DNA of 33,838 bases from Halobacteriales archaeon QS_4_66_20 (lineage in GTDB: Archaea; Halobacteriota; Halobacteria; Halobacteriales; Haloarculaceae). The stretch covers positions 1-33,838 of the forward strand of contig PXRK01000020.1 in NCBI GenBank assembly GCA_003021015.1, given 5' to 3'. This document shows, piece after piece, positions 1 to 9,512 of the stretch (its first letter is position 1; every line of letters begins with the position of its first letter). Both the position numbers and the translations under genes were made by a program. The notes below the pieces were generated by a model. The model did no database searches and had not been told where the DNA came from. It saw nothing but the letters and a program-made list of their open reading frames with translations.

Positions 1-740
1 CGATCGGCTACATGGCCCAGGAGACGAGCATCGACCCGGAACTCACCGCCGAGGAGAACATCCGGTTCGCCTGTGAGGCCTACGGGGTGCCGCGAGAGGA
101 GCGATCCGAGCGGGTTACTGAACTACTCGACCTCGTCGATCTCGCCGATGTCGCGGACAAGCGGGTCGAGGAGTTCTCGGGCGGCATGAAAAAGCGGCTG
201 GACGCTGCGACCGCGCTGGTCCACCGCCCGCCGCTGGTCTTCCTCGACGAGCCGACGACGGGGCTCGACCCGAAGGCCCGGAACCGCCTGTGGGACTACT
301 TCCAGCGCATCAACGACCTCGGAACGACCATCTTCCTGACCACGCAGTATCTCGAAGAGGCCGACCAACTCTGTGACCGCTTGGCGGTCATCCTCGATGG
401 AGAGATCGTCGCGGAGGGAAGTCCCGCGGACCTGAAACGCGAAGTCGGCGGTGAGGTTCTCGACGTGGAACTGGAGGGCGGTCAGTCGGCCCGGCGACAG
501 GCCGCGACAATCGCACGGGAGTTCGAGGCGTTCGCCGACGCGTCTGTCACCGAAACGGACGAGGGCATCAGCGTCACCGCCGAGACCGCTCGGCAGTACG
601 GGACCGATCTGCTCGTCGCGCTGCGGGACGCGGAACTGACGGTGACCGGCTTCAACATCCGTGCGCCGACGCTCGATGACGTGTTCCTGGCCATCACCGG
701 TGAGAAACTCGACACCGACGACATGGAGGCCGGCCGATGA
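1..740 (+). CDS. ABC transporter ATP-binding protein (DrrA-like exporter), 5' end outside window
   Basis: This is the nucleotide-binding subunit of an ABC-2 type exporter, which hydrolyses ATP on the cytoplasmic face to drive the adjacent permease. The frame is open from base 3, so the Walker A part lies upstream of the window. The window begins at the Q-loop (GYMAQE). Numbering from the ATG at 12, the signature FSGGMKKR is at 55-62, Walker B LVFLDEP at 75-81, and the D-loop TGLDP at 83-87. The switch position reads TTQYLEEAD, with Gln where many ABC ATPases have His; this is common in DrrA/daunorubicin-resistance type exporters. The C-terminal ~100 residues form the usual regulatory tail. 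The stop overlaps the permease ATG (ATGA), showing translational coupling. The substrate cannot be deduced. Confidence 0.93.
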   Translation, partial: IGYMAQETSIDPELTAEENIRFACEAYGVPREERSERVTELLDLVDLADVADKRVEEFSGGMKKRLDAATALVHRPPLVFLDEPTTGLDPKARNRLWDYFQRINDLGTTIFLTTQYLEEADQLCDRLAVILDGEIVAEGSPADLKREVGGEVLDVELEGGQSARRQAATIAREFEAFADASVTETDEGISVTAETARQYGTDLLVALRDAELTVTGFNIRAPTLDDVFLAITGEKLDTDDMEAGR

Positions 741-1627
741 GTACGCCAGGGACGGACGAGCGAGCGACGGCGGCCTCGGCACGGCCGGACGCACGCTCCG
801 GAAACACGTTCGTCGGGGACGTGTGGGTGAACTTCAAGCGGTGGAACCTCAAGGCCGTCCGGAACCCGTTCGTTCTGGTCGTCTCGCTCGTCCAGCCGAT
901 CATCTTCCTCGTGTTGTTCACGGAAGTGTTCGGGAACGTCGCCGGCAGTGCTGTCAGTCGAGGGCTCCCGGGGATCAGCTACGAGACGTATCTGGTGCCC
1001 GCGATCGCGATTCAGGTCGCCCTCGCGGCGGCCATTACCTCGGGCGTGGGTCTGGTCAACGACATCGAGAACGGGATGTTCGAGAAGGTGCTCGTGACGC
1101 CGATGAACCGAACGGCCGTCTTCCTCGGTAAAACCGCCGCCGAAGTGTTCCGGATCGCCGTTCAGATTGCGATTATTCTCGGCCTCGGCGTCTTTCTCGG
1201 TGCGGAGATCGCTACCGGCCTCGTCGGCGTCGTCGGTATCATCGCTGTCGGTATTCTCTTCTCGCTGTGGTTCGTCGCGTTCTCGAACACATTGGCAATC
1301 CTCACCAGGGATCAGGAATCGACGATCATCGGTGCGAACCTGTTACAGTTCCCACTACTGTTCCTGTCGAGTGCGTTTCTCCCACTCGAAGCACTTCCCA
1401 GTTGGATTCAGACGTTCGCTCGTTTCAACCCCGTCACGTATGGCGTCGATGCTGCACGCTCGCTCATAATCGACCGGGACGTGATGACAGTCATCGACGT
1501 ATCGTGGTTCGGCGGGACGCTCGACGGCGTCGTTCCCGGTGTCGCTGTCCTGATCGGACTTGATCTCCTGTTGGGGGGGATCGCCATATACCTGCTGTCA
1601 CGTGCCTCGAGCTCCGATGTGAAGTAG
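737..1627 (+). CDS. ABC-2 type transporter permease
   Basis: This 296-residue membrane subunit pairs with the ATPase just upstream, sharing the ATGA overlap. A hydrophilic N-terminus of about 40 residues is followed by six predicted membrane helices near 45-65, 85-108, 138-158, 162-185, 196-216 and 266-288. The coupling-loop segment ENGMFEKVLVTP (111-122) and the NPVTYGVDAAR motif (231-241) are typical of DrrB/ABC-2 permeases. Length is normal. The gene ends two bases before the convergent acetyltransferase gene, leaving almost no room for a separate terminator. The exported substrate is unknown; lipids, drugs or polysaccharide are all possible for this family. Confidence 0.92.
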   Translation: MSTPGTDERATAASARPDARSGNTFVGDVWVNFKRWNLKAVRNPFVLVVSLVQPIIFLVLFTEVFGNVAGSAVSRGLPGISYETYLVPAIAIQVALAAAITSGVGLVNDIENGMFEKVLVTPMNRTAVFLGKTAAEVFRIAVQIAIILGLGVFLGAEIATGLVGVVGIIAVGILFSLWFVAFSNTLAILTRDQESTIIGANLLQFPLLFLSSAFLPLEALPSWIQTFARFNPVTYGVDAARSLIIDRDVMTVIDVSWFGGTLDGVVPGVAVLIGLDLLLGGIAIYLLSRASSSDVK

Positions 1628-1629
1628 TG

Positions 1630-2181
1630 CTAGTAGAGGTCGTCGTAGGCAGCGTAGTCCCACTCGTCTTCGAGGACGCCGTACCAGAGGGTGTCCTTGT
1701 AGCCACCGTCGAGGAACTGGCTATCCCGGTGGGTTCCCTCGTGGGTAAACCCGAGTGATTCCAGCAGCGCTCGGGAGTCGTCGTTGAACTCGAACACGCG
1801 GGCCTCGATGCGGTGAAAGCCGCGGTGGCGGAACCCGAAATCGACCAGCATGCCCGACGCCTCCGTGCCGTACCCCTGGCCCTGCTGATCAGGCGCGATC
1901 CAGTAGCCCAGTTCGGCCCGCTGGGACGCCTCCTTGATCGTGAGGCTCACCGTCCCGAGCGGCGTCTCGGCGTCCCGCGTCACCAGCAGTGTGATGTTGC
2001 CGTCGCCGCTAACGACCTCCTCGAAGAACTCTCGTTCCTGGGGCTGGTTGATCGGGTCCGCCCGGCCGATGCCGCGCCAGACCCCGGGGTCGTTCACTGC
2101 TTCCTGCAAAAACGGGATGTCCTCCTCCTCGATCGTTCGGAGCGATACCGTCTCGCCGTCCAGAAAGGCCGGGCCCGGCAT
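1630..2181 (-). CDS. GNAT family N-acetyltransferase (RimJ/RimL-like)
   Basis: The 183-residue protein has the GNAT fold of the RimJ/RimL type, which transfers acetyl from acetyl-CoA to an amine, often a protein N-terminus or a small molecule. The acetyl-CoA binding motif is visible as QQGQGYGTEA at 99-108 after the strand ELGYWIAP. The later block ARVFEFNDDSRALLESLGF (127-145) is the usual C-terminal half-site. I chose the ATG at 2181 because MPGPAFLDGETVSLR is the normal family start and a TATA-like AAGTATTTTG lies 24-33 bases upstream. The longer frame to 2259 would run through that promoter. The substrate is unknown. Confidence 0.9.
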   Translation of the reverse strand: MPGPAFLDGETVSLRTIEEEDIPFLQEAVNDPGVWRGIGRADPINQPQEREFFEEVVSGDGNITLLVTRDAETPLGTVSLTIKEASQRAELGYWIAPDQQGQGYGTEASGMLVDFGFRHRGFHRIEARVFEFNDDSRALLESLGFTHEGTHRDSQFLDGGYKDTLWYGVLEDEWDYAAYDDLY

Positions 2182-2204
2182 ACGACGGGGTTCGGACACC
2201 GGGA

Positions 2205-2214
2205 CAAAATACTT
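2205..2214 (-). promoter_or_regulatory. TATA-like box for the GNAT gene
   Basis: AAGTATTTTG on the minus strand is 24-33 bases upstream of the ATG at 2181. This spacing predicts a leaderless transcript and supports the shorter start. Confidence 0.5.
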
Positions 2215-2255
2215 GTGTGAGGCGTGATAGCAGGCCTCGCCTTCGAAGGAAGCAA

Positions 2256-3524
2256 TCACTGGCTAAAGCGGGTAACCGGATCGAGTTCGTCGGGGTCGGT
2301 CTCCTCGAAGATATGGTCGGCGACGGTGCGGAGGTGGACCTCGTCGGCGCCGTCGACGATCCGGAACGCGCGGATGCTCTCGTAGAAGTCCGCCAGCGGC
2401 AGGTCCTTCCCGATGCCGTTGGCGCCGCAGAACTGCAGCGCGGTGTCGACGGCCTCCTGGGTGACGTTGGCGGTGAATACTTTGCTCATCGAGACTTCGA
2501 GACGAGCTTTCTCGCCGGCGGCGATGGCGCCGGCGGCCTGCCGGACGAGCGAACGCGCCGCCTGGAGCTCAGTCTCGCGGCGCGCCAGTTCGAACCGCGG
2601 GTGCTGTTTGTCCGACAGCGGTGTCCCGAACGCCTCCCGCTCGTCGAGGTAGCTCCGGGCGACGGTCAGCGCGCGGGACGCCATCCCCGAGAAGCGCATG
2701 CAGTGGGTGAGCCTGGCCGGGCCAAGTCGTTCCTGGACGTGCCTGAATCCTGCGCCTTCTGTCCCCAGCAGGTTCTCCTCGGGCACCCGGACGCCGTCGT
2801 ACGTGATCTCGGCGTGGGTGCTGCCGGTCGGGCCGCCGCCGAGGTGTGGAATGTCTCGCACGATCTCGACGCCGTCGGCGTCGCTGGGGACGATAAACAC
2901 CGAACAGCCCTGGTAGGGGTGGGTCTCCTGGTCGGTGCGGGCGAAGACGAGCAGGACGTCGGCCTCCACGCCGTTGGTCGTCCACCACTTGTGGCCGTCG
3001 ATGACCCACTCGTCGCCGTCCTTATCCGCCTCCGGCGGATCAGGGCTCGTCGAGCGTTGCTCGGCGGTGTCGCGCTCGGCCGTCGTCCGGATCATCTTCG
3101 GGTCCGACCCCGCGCCCTGCATCGGCTCGGTCATCGAGAACCCGGAGGTAATATCGCCCGCGACGAGCGGTTCGAGGTACTCTGCCTTCTGGCGCTCGCT
3201 GCCGTGCATCTCCAGGAGGTGCATGTTGCCCTCGTCAGGTGCGTCGACCCGCATCGCGAGTGGGCCGAGCAGGCTCCGGCCGGCCTGTTCGAACGTCGGC
3301 AGCAGGTCGTCGAACGCGTACCCCATCCCCCCGTACTCCTCGCTGACCTGGGGGGCGTACACGTCGTACTCCCGCGCCGTCTCGCGGAGGGCCTCGATGT
3401 CGTCCTCGGAGATAGTCGTCCCGCCCTCGATATCGCGTTCTAGCGGGAGCACCACCTCATCCATCAGCGCCCTAGCGCGCTCGGCCAGTTTCCGAGCCGC
3501 CTCGGAGTCGTCGAATCGGAACAT
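2256..3524 (-). CDS. acyl-CoA dehydrogenase (ACAD10/11-like)
   Basis: This 422-residue FAD flavoprotein should oxidise an acyl-CoA to the enoyl-CoA, passing electrons to electron-transfer flavoprotein. The flavin/substrate motif GFSMTEP is at 128-134, and IDGHKWWTTNG (175-185) is the conserved middle-domain block. Near the C-terminus, FRIVDGADEVHLRTVA resembles ACAD10/11 members, with Asp-Gly-x-Asp-Glu where short-chain enzymes have Glu-Gly-Thr. A charged insert lies around 150-170, between two beta strands. The start at 3524 is supported by a strong TATA box just upstream. The longer open frame to 3665 is Arg/Pro-rich and unlike the family. It is a single gene, and the chain length of its substrate cannot be read from sequence. 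Confidence 0.93.
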   Translation of the reverse strand: MFRFDDSEAARKLAERARALMDEVVLPLERDIEGGTTISEDDIEALRETAREYDVYAPQVSEEYGGMGYAFDDLLPTFEQAGRSLLGPLAMRVDAPDEGNMHLLEMHGSERQKAEYLEPLVAGDITSGFSMTEPMQGAGSDPKMIRTTAERDTAEQRSTSPDPPEADKDGDEWVIDGHKWWTTNGVEADVLLVFARTDQETHPYQGCSVFIVPSDADGVEIVRDIPHLGGGPTGSTHAEITYDGVRVPEENLLGTEGAGFRHVQERLGPARLTHCMRFSGMASRALTVARSYLDEREAFGTPLSDKQHPRFELARRETELQAARSLVRQAAGAIAAGEKARLEVSMSKVFTANVTQEAVDTALQFCGANGIGKDLPLADFYESIRAFRIVDGADEVHLRTVADHIFEETDPDELDPVTRFSQ

Positions 3525-3547
3525 ACCTCGTGGGTCGGCCGCGCCAG

Positions 3548-3555
3548 CTATAAAT
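3548..3555 (-). promoter_or_regulatory. TATA box for the acyl-CoA dehydrogenase gene
   Basis: ATTTATAG on the minus strand is 24-31 bases upstream of the ATG at 3524. This is the expected distance for a leaderless haloarchaeal transcript. Confidence 0.6.
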
Positions 3556-3677
3556 CTTCGACGGGGTTGCAGTATTCGGGGTGGTCGCGAGCCGCGACAC
3601 CGATCCGGTTCAGCGGGCAGTGGCGATGGGAGTGGTACGCTTCTGCCCGGGTTCGCTGCGAGCAACGCCGCTGTGGA

Positions 3678-3687
3678 TTTAAGTAAA
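3678..3687 (+). promoter_or_regulatory. TATA-like box for the J-domain gene
   Basis: TTTAAGTAAA lies 33-42 bases upstream of the GTG start at 3720, predicting a leader of under 15 bases. Confidence 0.5.
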
Positions 3688-3719
3688 TCTCCCGCGTATC
3701 GACAGACAGACGATCAACT

Positions 3720-4703
3720 GTGGGAGAGAGCTACTACGAGTTGCTGGGCGTGAACCAGGACGCGACGGCCGGGGAGATCCAGCAGGCCTACAGGGAGACG
3801 CTCAAGGAAACCCATCCCGACGTCAGCGACGAGGCGGACGCGAGCGAGCGGACCAAACGCCTCATCGAGGCCAGGGACGTCCTCACGGACGAGGCCGAGC
3901 GGGCCCGCTACGACAGGCTCGGCCACGAGGCGTACGTGGACGCCGAGCAGTCGCCGGCCGACAGTACCGCGGGTACCGCCAGCGGTGAAGCCGACCGGAC
4001 GGATCCCGCAGGGTCCGGACGTGGCTCGACAGAGCCCTCCTCGTCCGGCGGAGCGTCGACGAGTTCGACGGGGTCGGCGACCCCCGGTGGCGGGGCGGCG
4101 ACCGCAGGGGGGTCCGGCAGCGGAGCGGCGAGTGACACCGTGTCGGGGGCTTCGACGGCACCAGGATCGGCGAACGCCAGCAGCGCAGGGGGCACGGCTT
4201 CGGGGACCGACACCCGCCAGCGCAACCGGGGAGGTCGCGTGCGTGAGGACTCCCCTTACGACAGCACGCCGGGTGATGGTGGATCCGGCGGCGCCGACAG
4301 CTGGCAGGTGTGGGACACTGACGGCTCGTTTGCGGTCAACCGGGACGGCGACCGGTACAAGCACGGCCGGATGTTCGCCAGCCAGCGGGCGCTAATCCTG
4401 CTCTGTGTGACGTTCGTGGTCTACCCCGTCTTGCTGTTCGGGGCGCTGTTGCCGCAGTTCCCGCTCGTGGTCAACCTCACCGTTGCGATGTGCGTCATTC
4501 TGGTGATTGCGTTCCTCCAGAGCGTCCCCGAGGTGGGTATCGCCGTGTTCGGCATCTGGTCGGTGTTGCTCCCGCTGGCGATGTTCTGGACAGGGATCGA
4601 ACTGCTGAGCGTCCGGGCGTTTTTCGTCATGGTGGCAGTGGTGTTCCCGCTCGGCCTCTCGCTGCTGACGCGCGTCGCAATCCGCCCAGTGAGCGCGGGC
4701 TGA
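3720..4703 (+). CDS. DnaJ-domain membrane protein
   Basis: The 327-residue protein starts with a J domain (about 4-72) containing the HPD tripeptide at 32-34, which stimulates DnaK ATPase. It lacks the Gly/Phe region and Cys-rich zinc domain of true DnaJ. Instead there is a linker of about 120 residues very rich in Gly, Ser, Thr and Ala, then a short basic stretch, and about 100 C-terminal residues forming roughly four membrane helices (from about 225 on). It probably recruits DnaK to the inner face of the membrane. The start codon is GTG; an upstream ATG in frame is absent and a TATA-like box fits this start. It is convergent with menD, 29 bases apart. The client is unknown. Confidence 0.85.
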   Translation: MGESYYELLGVNQDATAGEIQQAYRETLKETHPDVSDEADASERTKRLIEARDVLTDEAERARYDRLGHEAYVDAEQSPADSTAGTASGEADRTDPAGSGRGSTEPSSSGGASTSSTGSATPGGGAATAGGSGSGAASDTVSGASTAPGSANASSAGGTASGTDTRQRNRGGRVREDSPYDSTPGDGGSGGADSWQVWDTDGSFAVNRDGDRYKHGRMFASQRALILLCVTFVVYPVLLFGALLPQFPLVVNLTVAMCVILVIAFLQSVPEVGIAVFGIWSVLLPLAMFWTGIELLSVRAFFVMVAVVFPLGLSLLTRVAIRPVSAG

Positions 4704-4732
4704 ACTCCTCGCCGGCGGCGACCTGCAAGGCG

Positions 4733-6543
4733 CTACTCCCCGCTGAGAACGGCCTCGCAGACGGCCTCGTGGATCGCCTCCCTGCGGCGGTGACTCCGCT
4801 CGGCGTCAAGCCTGACCGACAGCAGGTTCGTCTCCCCCGATCCGACGGCGTCGGAAAATGCGGATCGGAACGGGGCGAGCGCCTCGAACTGGTCGACGGG
4901 GAAGCCGTACAGCGCGCCGGCCGGCGAGAACTCCAGACCGTGTGGCGTCCGGAACTGCTCGGTGAACGGCGGATCGAACGACTCGACGGGGAGTTTGTGG
5001 AAGATGCCGCCGCCGTCGTTGTTCAGGAGGACGATCGTCGCGTCGACGCCGCAGCGCCGCAGCGCCAGCAGACCGTTCATGTCGTGGTAGAACGCCACGT
5101 CGCCGATGGCCAGGACGAGCGGGCCATCAGCCGCGCTGCCGGCCCCCAGTGCCGTCGAGGTGATACCGTCGATGCCGCTCACACCGCGGTTACCAAGGGT
5201 GCGCATTGGCTCCGCCCGCGGTTCGCCGAAGCGATCGAGGTCCCGCACCGGCATGCTGTTGGAGACGAACAGCGTCGTCTCAGGCGGGCACTCCGCGGCG
5301 ACCGCGTTGAGCACTGCACCCTCGAACAGCGGCGCGTCCGGCTGACCCCGTCCGCCCCCGTCGTCGACCGATGTCGCTCCCTCGACTGCCGAGTCGATGG
5401 CGTCCCAGTAGCGGCGCTCCAGACGCTCGAACCGATTGCGGTAGTTCGCCGCTCCGCCCCCGTCCACCGCGTCGGCGACCGCGCTGGCCAGCCTGTCGGG
5501 CGCTGCAGCGACGAGATCCGTCGCGGTGAACTCCGCCTCCCGCCACCCGCCCGCAGTGTCGACGAGCACCTGCCGGGCGCCGGTTCCCGCCAGGTATTTC
5601 CGGAGTACTTTGGAGGTAGGCGAGGCCCCGAACCTGAGCACGAATTCGGGGTCCGGCACGGCGTCGGATGCGTCCAGATACGAGTCGTACCCCCCGCAGA
5701 CTGTCGCGCCGTCGCAGTCGGTGTGCGCGCCGAAGCGGTGGCCCGACAGCGGGTCGGCGAGCACCGGAAAGCCGGTCGCCGCCGCGAGGTCGCCGAGCGT
5801 GTCCCGCGCCGGCGTCGGACGATCAGCGGGGCCGGTGACGATCAGGCCGCGGTCAGTTGTCTCGATGGCGGCCGCAAGGTCGGATACCGTCGTCTCCTGG
5901 GGCGCGAGGTCGCCACGGTCGGCCCGGACGAACGGCCCATCACGCCCTGTTGTCCCCAGTGGAGCGGTGTCACGCAGGTCCTCGGGGACATCGCCTTCGA
6001 CCGGCGTCGGCTCCAGCGGCTTCCGGAACGGGACGTTGAGATGGACCGGACCGGGCGGCGTCCCCGTCGCCTCCACAACGGCACGGGCCGCAGTCACGCG
6101 CAACGACCGGAGCTTGCGTGGCTCGGGCTCCGGCTCGGCGAGCGTCCGGTACCACCGGACGGCGTCGCCGTACAGCTGCTCCTGGTCGGTCGTCTGGTTG
6201 GCGCCGCTGTCGTGCAGTTCAGGCGGCCGGTCCGCCGTCAGCAACAGCAGCGGCACCCGGCTCTCATTTGCCTCGAGCACCGCCGGGTGGAAGTTCGCCG
6301 CTGCCGTCCCGGAGGTACAGACGACTGGCGTGGGCGTTCCGGTCACGCGAGCCCGGCCGAGGGCGAAAAACGCCGCAGAGCGCTCGTCGAGATGTGAGAA
6401 CGTCCGGATTCCGTCGTGGGCAGCGAACGCGACGGTCAGCGGCGTCGACCGGCTCCCGGGGGCGAGACAAACGGCGCCGACCCCGGCGGCGGCCAGCTCC
6501 GAGACCAGCGTCTCGGCCCAGAGCGTGTTGCGGTTCGGTGCTG

Positions 6544-6547
<4 letters not shown>
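4733..6547 (-). CDS. menD: 2-succinyl-5-enolpyruvyl-6-hydroxy-3-cyclohexene-1-carboxylate synthase
   Basis: MenD uses thiamine diphosphate to join isochorismate and 2-oxoglutarate with loss of CO2, the first committed step of menaquinone synthesis in the cytoplasm. The 604-residue length matches the family. Visible motifs are LAPGSRSTPLTVAF near residue 25, the cofactor-activating Glu in SHLDERSAAFFALG, and the thiamine-diphosphate/metal block GDVAFYHDMNG with NNDGGGIFH in the C-terminal third. The ATG at 6547 overlaps the stop of menF (ATGA), so the two are translationally coupled and transcribed menF then menD. Longer in-frame starts lie inside menF. Haloarchaea use menaquinone as respiratory quinone, which fits. 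Confidence 0.96.
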
Positions 6548-7902
<1,355 letters not shown>

Positions 7903-8163
7903 CCCGTGGCGGTTAGGACTCGCTCGGTATCAGCCTGACTATCTTTTGCAGCGTTTCCATAGGTGAATCGCGTGCGCTTGGTGGCGCAACCGCAAGATTT
8001 AGTCCACTCGGGGTCGAACGTCCGCTAACTCAATCGCTGAAACCAATCCGGAAACACTGGGGTCCTTCCCGCCGAAACGCGCCACCCGGCGCTCACAGTA
8101 CCCCTGCCCCTGCGACACGGGATGGGGTGACGGCACGACTAATCCAACCCCGTCAGCGTGCGA
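7903..8163. other. intergenic stretch upstream of menF without a recognisable gene
   Basis: About 260 bases hold the weak menF promoter (A-rich CAAAAGATAG on the minus strand near 7945) and no convincing gene. The open frame on the minus strand across it is Arg/Pro/Ser-rich and looks like a chance frame. The left end of the IS200/IS605-like element should lie here if the element is complete, but I cannot place it. Confidence 0.4.
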
Positions 8164-8442
8164 GCCTGTCCACCGTGGCTCAAAGGACAGGCAGGCCGAT
8201 GGCACGGCCCGTGTCCGTCCGCCGTCAAATGGCGGGCGGTCGCCCGACGCGGTCTCGGGCGCTGTGCGAGCGGATACCGTGTCCCTGTCGGGACGCCCAA
8301 CACGCCACACCCTGCAAAGGGCCGAAGTACCGAGCACGAACCGGAGTACGCCCACGCGGCGGAAGCTTGCCACCGTTGGCGTCGGGACCGCCCCGACCCC
8401 AAGCGCGTGGAAACCTCGGCGTTTACGCCGAGGAGGATGTCA
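8164..8442 (+). mobile_element. IS200/IS605-type right end with tnpB lost; omega-RNA-like hairpin chain
   Basis: This segment has no supportable protein but contains six perfect hairpins in series: 8164-8171/8185-8192, 8219-8223/8231-8235, 8241-8247/8255-8261, 8281-8285/8290-8294, then 8352-8358/8404-8410 enclosing 8381-8386/8392-8397. It ends in the 8-bp terminal hairpin CCTCGGCG (8414-8421), TTTA, CGCCGAGG (8426-8433), then GGAGGATGTCA. A subterminal hairpin followed by GGATGTCA is the usual right end of IS200/IS605 (IS1341-type) elements, where the omega RNA of TnpB ends. The same end occurs inverted at 33742. No TnpB residues can be recognised, so this is either a decayed copy or a non-autonomous derivative. 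The kinase stop codon follows immediately at 8443. Confidence 0.6.
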
Positions 8443-9170
8443 TCAGGCGACGCCGTCGACCAGTTTCTCGATCTCGCCTTTGACCGCGAGCACGTCGAAG
8501 TCGTGATCCGGACGCATGCTGACGAAATCCAGGAAGCTCTCGGCTTCGAGGAGGACTTCTCCGGAGTAGTGTTCGTCAGCGGCCTCGACCGCGTCCCTGG
8601 CGCCAATGTCGGGGTCGAGAGCGGCGAGCGCACACGCGATGTCGTACGCCCGGGCGTCCTCGATCGCTTCGCCGTCGACTTTCGTCGCGTCGATGAAGTA
8701 CACCTCGCCCTCGCGCAACAGGACGTTTTCGGCCCGGAGGTCGCCGTGGACCAGCCCCGCGTCGTGCATCGTCGCCAGCGCGCCGAACAGCGCCGGTGTG
8801 ACGGCACTGATGCGGTCCTCATCGGCTCCGGGGCGTTGACGCCGAGGTCGCGCATCTGTCGGGTGGCGTCGAGTTCGTGTTCGGCCATCCCGACGGGAGT
8901 GCCGAACCGTTCGAAAAAGCCCTCGCTCCCGCTCGTGAACACGCCGATGTTGCGACCAGTCGTCAGCAGGCCGTGGACGAGCGTGTTCTGTGCGCTGATC
9001 ACCTTGATGAAAAACTCCTCGTTGACGACCGCCGGGACTGACAGCCAGTTGTCGGTCTCCAGCACGCGGACCGACTCGAACGCCTCGCCGCGGCGGCTCG
9101 CCGCCTCGCTGGCGACCGCCTCGAGTTCGGCGTCCGACAGCTGCCCTCTGAGCAACCGGCGGATCGACAT
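8443..9170 (-). pseudogene. haloarchaeal Bud32/RIO-like protein kinase gene, frameshifted by an internal deletion
   Basis: Two reading frames together encode a small atypical kinase. The first (from ATG 9170) runs MSIRRLLRGQL to NAPEP and carries the nucleotide-binding N-lobe, with Lys in FFIKVIS. The second continues EDRISAVTPALFGALATMH, the catalytic loop HGDLRAENVL, and a metal-binding block YFIDATK in place of DFG, ending at 8443. They meet at about 8819-8826. From memory of related haloarchaeal kinases, some 25-30 residues including the hinge (a Val-Leu-Glu-Tyr type segment) are missing, and the frame changes there, so no intact kinase is made. The gene ends against the IS end at 8442. 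Low-complexity or programmed shift signals are absent. Its role before decay is unknown; this family resembles the KEOPS kinase Bud32 but is distinct. Confidence 0.8.
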
Positions 9171-9512
9171 ACCTCAACTCAGACTCGTCGTGGAATTAAC
9201 TGTTGTGGAACCCCGCATGTAGCGGTCTGAACATCCAACGCCGTGCTCGGGAAAGCAGCCTCGCGGGACGTACCGGTGTTGCTCGTCCGCTCGGACACGC
9301 AAACAACTGTCGACAGGGTCGAGCAGGTCATCCGATCCGGCGCTCTACCGTAGTAAGCGGTTCTTTCTCCGCCGTGCACAGATGGATCACACTTATTTCT
9401 CTGCGGAGCTTACGTTCCAGTGGAGCCTTTCCAGGCTCCGTAGTGTCACACGTAGGGGCATCCGCCCCTTTCGTTCCCCTGTGTTCTGCTCGTCGGGAGC
9501 GACTGCTGTGAG
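9171..9512. other. intergenic region with several nested inverted repeats; possible structured RNA
   Basis: There is no credible gene in about 340 bases. The part 9353-9469 contains GTAAGC (9353-9358) pairing with GCTTAC (9408-9413), CTCCGC (9367-9372) pairing with GCGGAG (9403-9408), a GGAGCC/GGCTCC hairpin (9422-9427/9434-9439), and an AGGGGC/GCCCCT hairpin (9454-9459/9464-9469). The last is followed by TTTCGTT on the plus strand. The density of pairing suggests a structured RNA or a transposon remnant, but the strand is not determined and no known RNA family is recognised. The open frames across it look like chance frames. Confidence 0.35.

Noticed and set aside
1..740. Gln in place of the switch His as a defect of the ABC ATPase
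   Set aside because: TTQYLEEAD is normal in DrrA-type exporters, so it is not unusual.
2217..3443. Long plus-strand open frame of 408 codons
   Set aside because: It is antisense to the acyl-CoA dehydrogenase gene; the Arg/Val-rich translation has no family features. High GC makes such antisense frames common.
4490..6397. Plus-strand open frame of 635 codons opposite menD
   Set aside because: Arg-rich composition unlike haloarchaeal proteins, and menD on the other strand is certain.
8127..8483. Plus-strand open frame over the hairpin chain as a tnpB remnant
   Set aside because: No RuvC or zinc-finger residues of TnpB can be recognised in any frame, so I describe only the right end and RNA-like structure.
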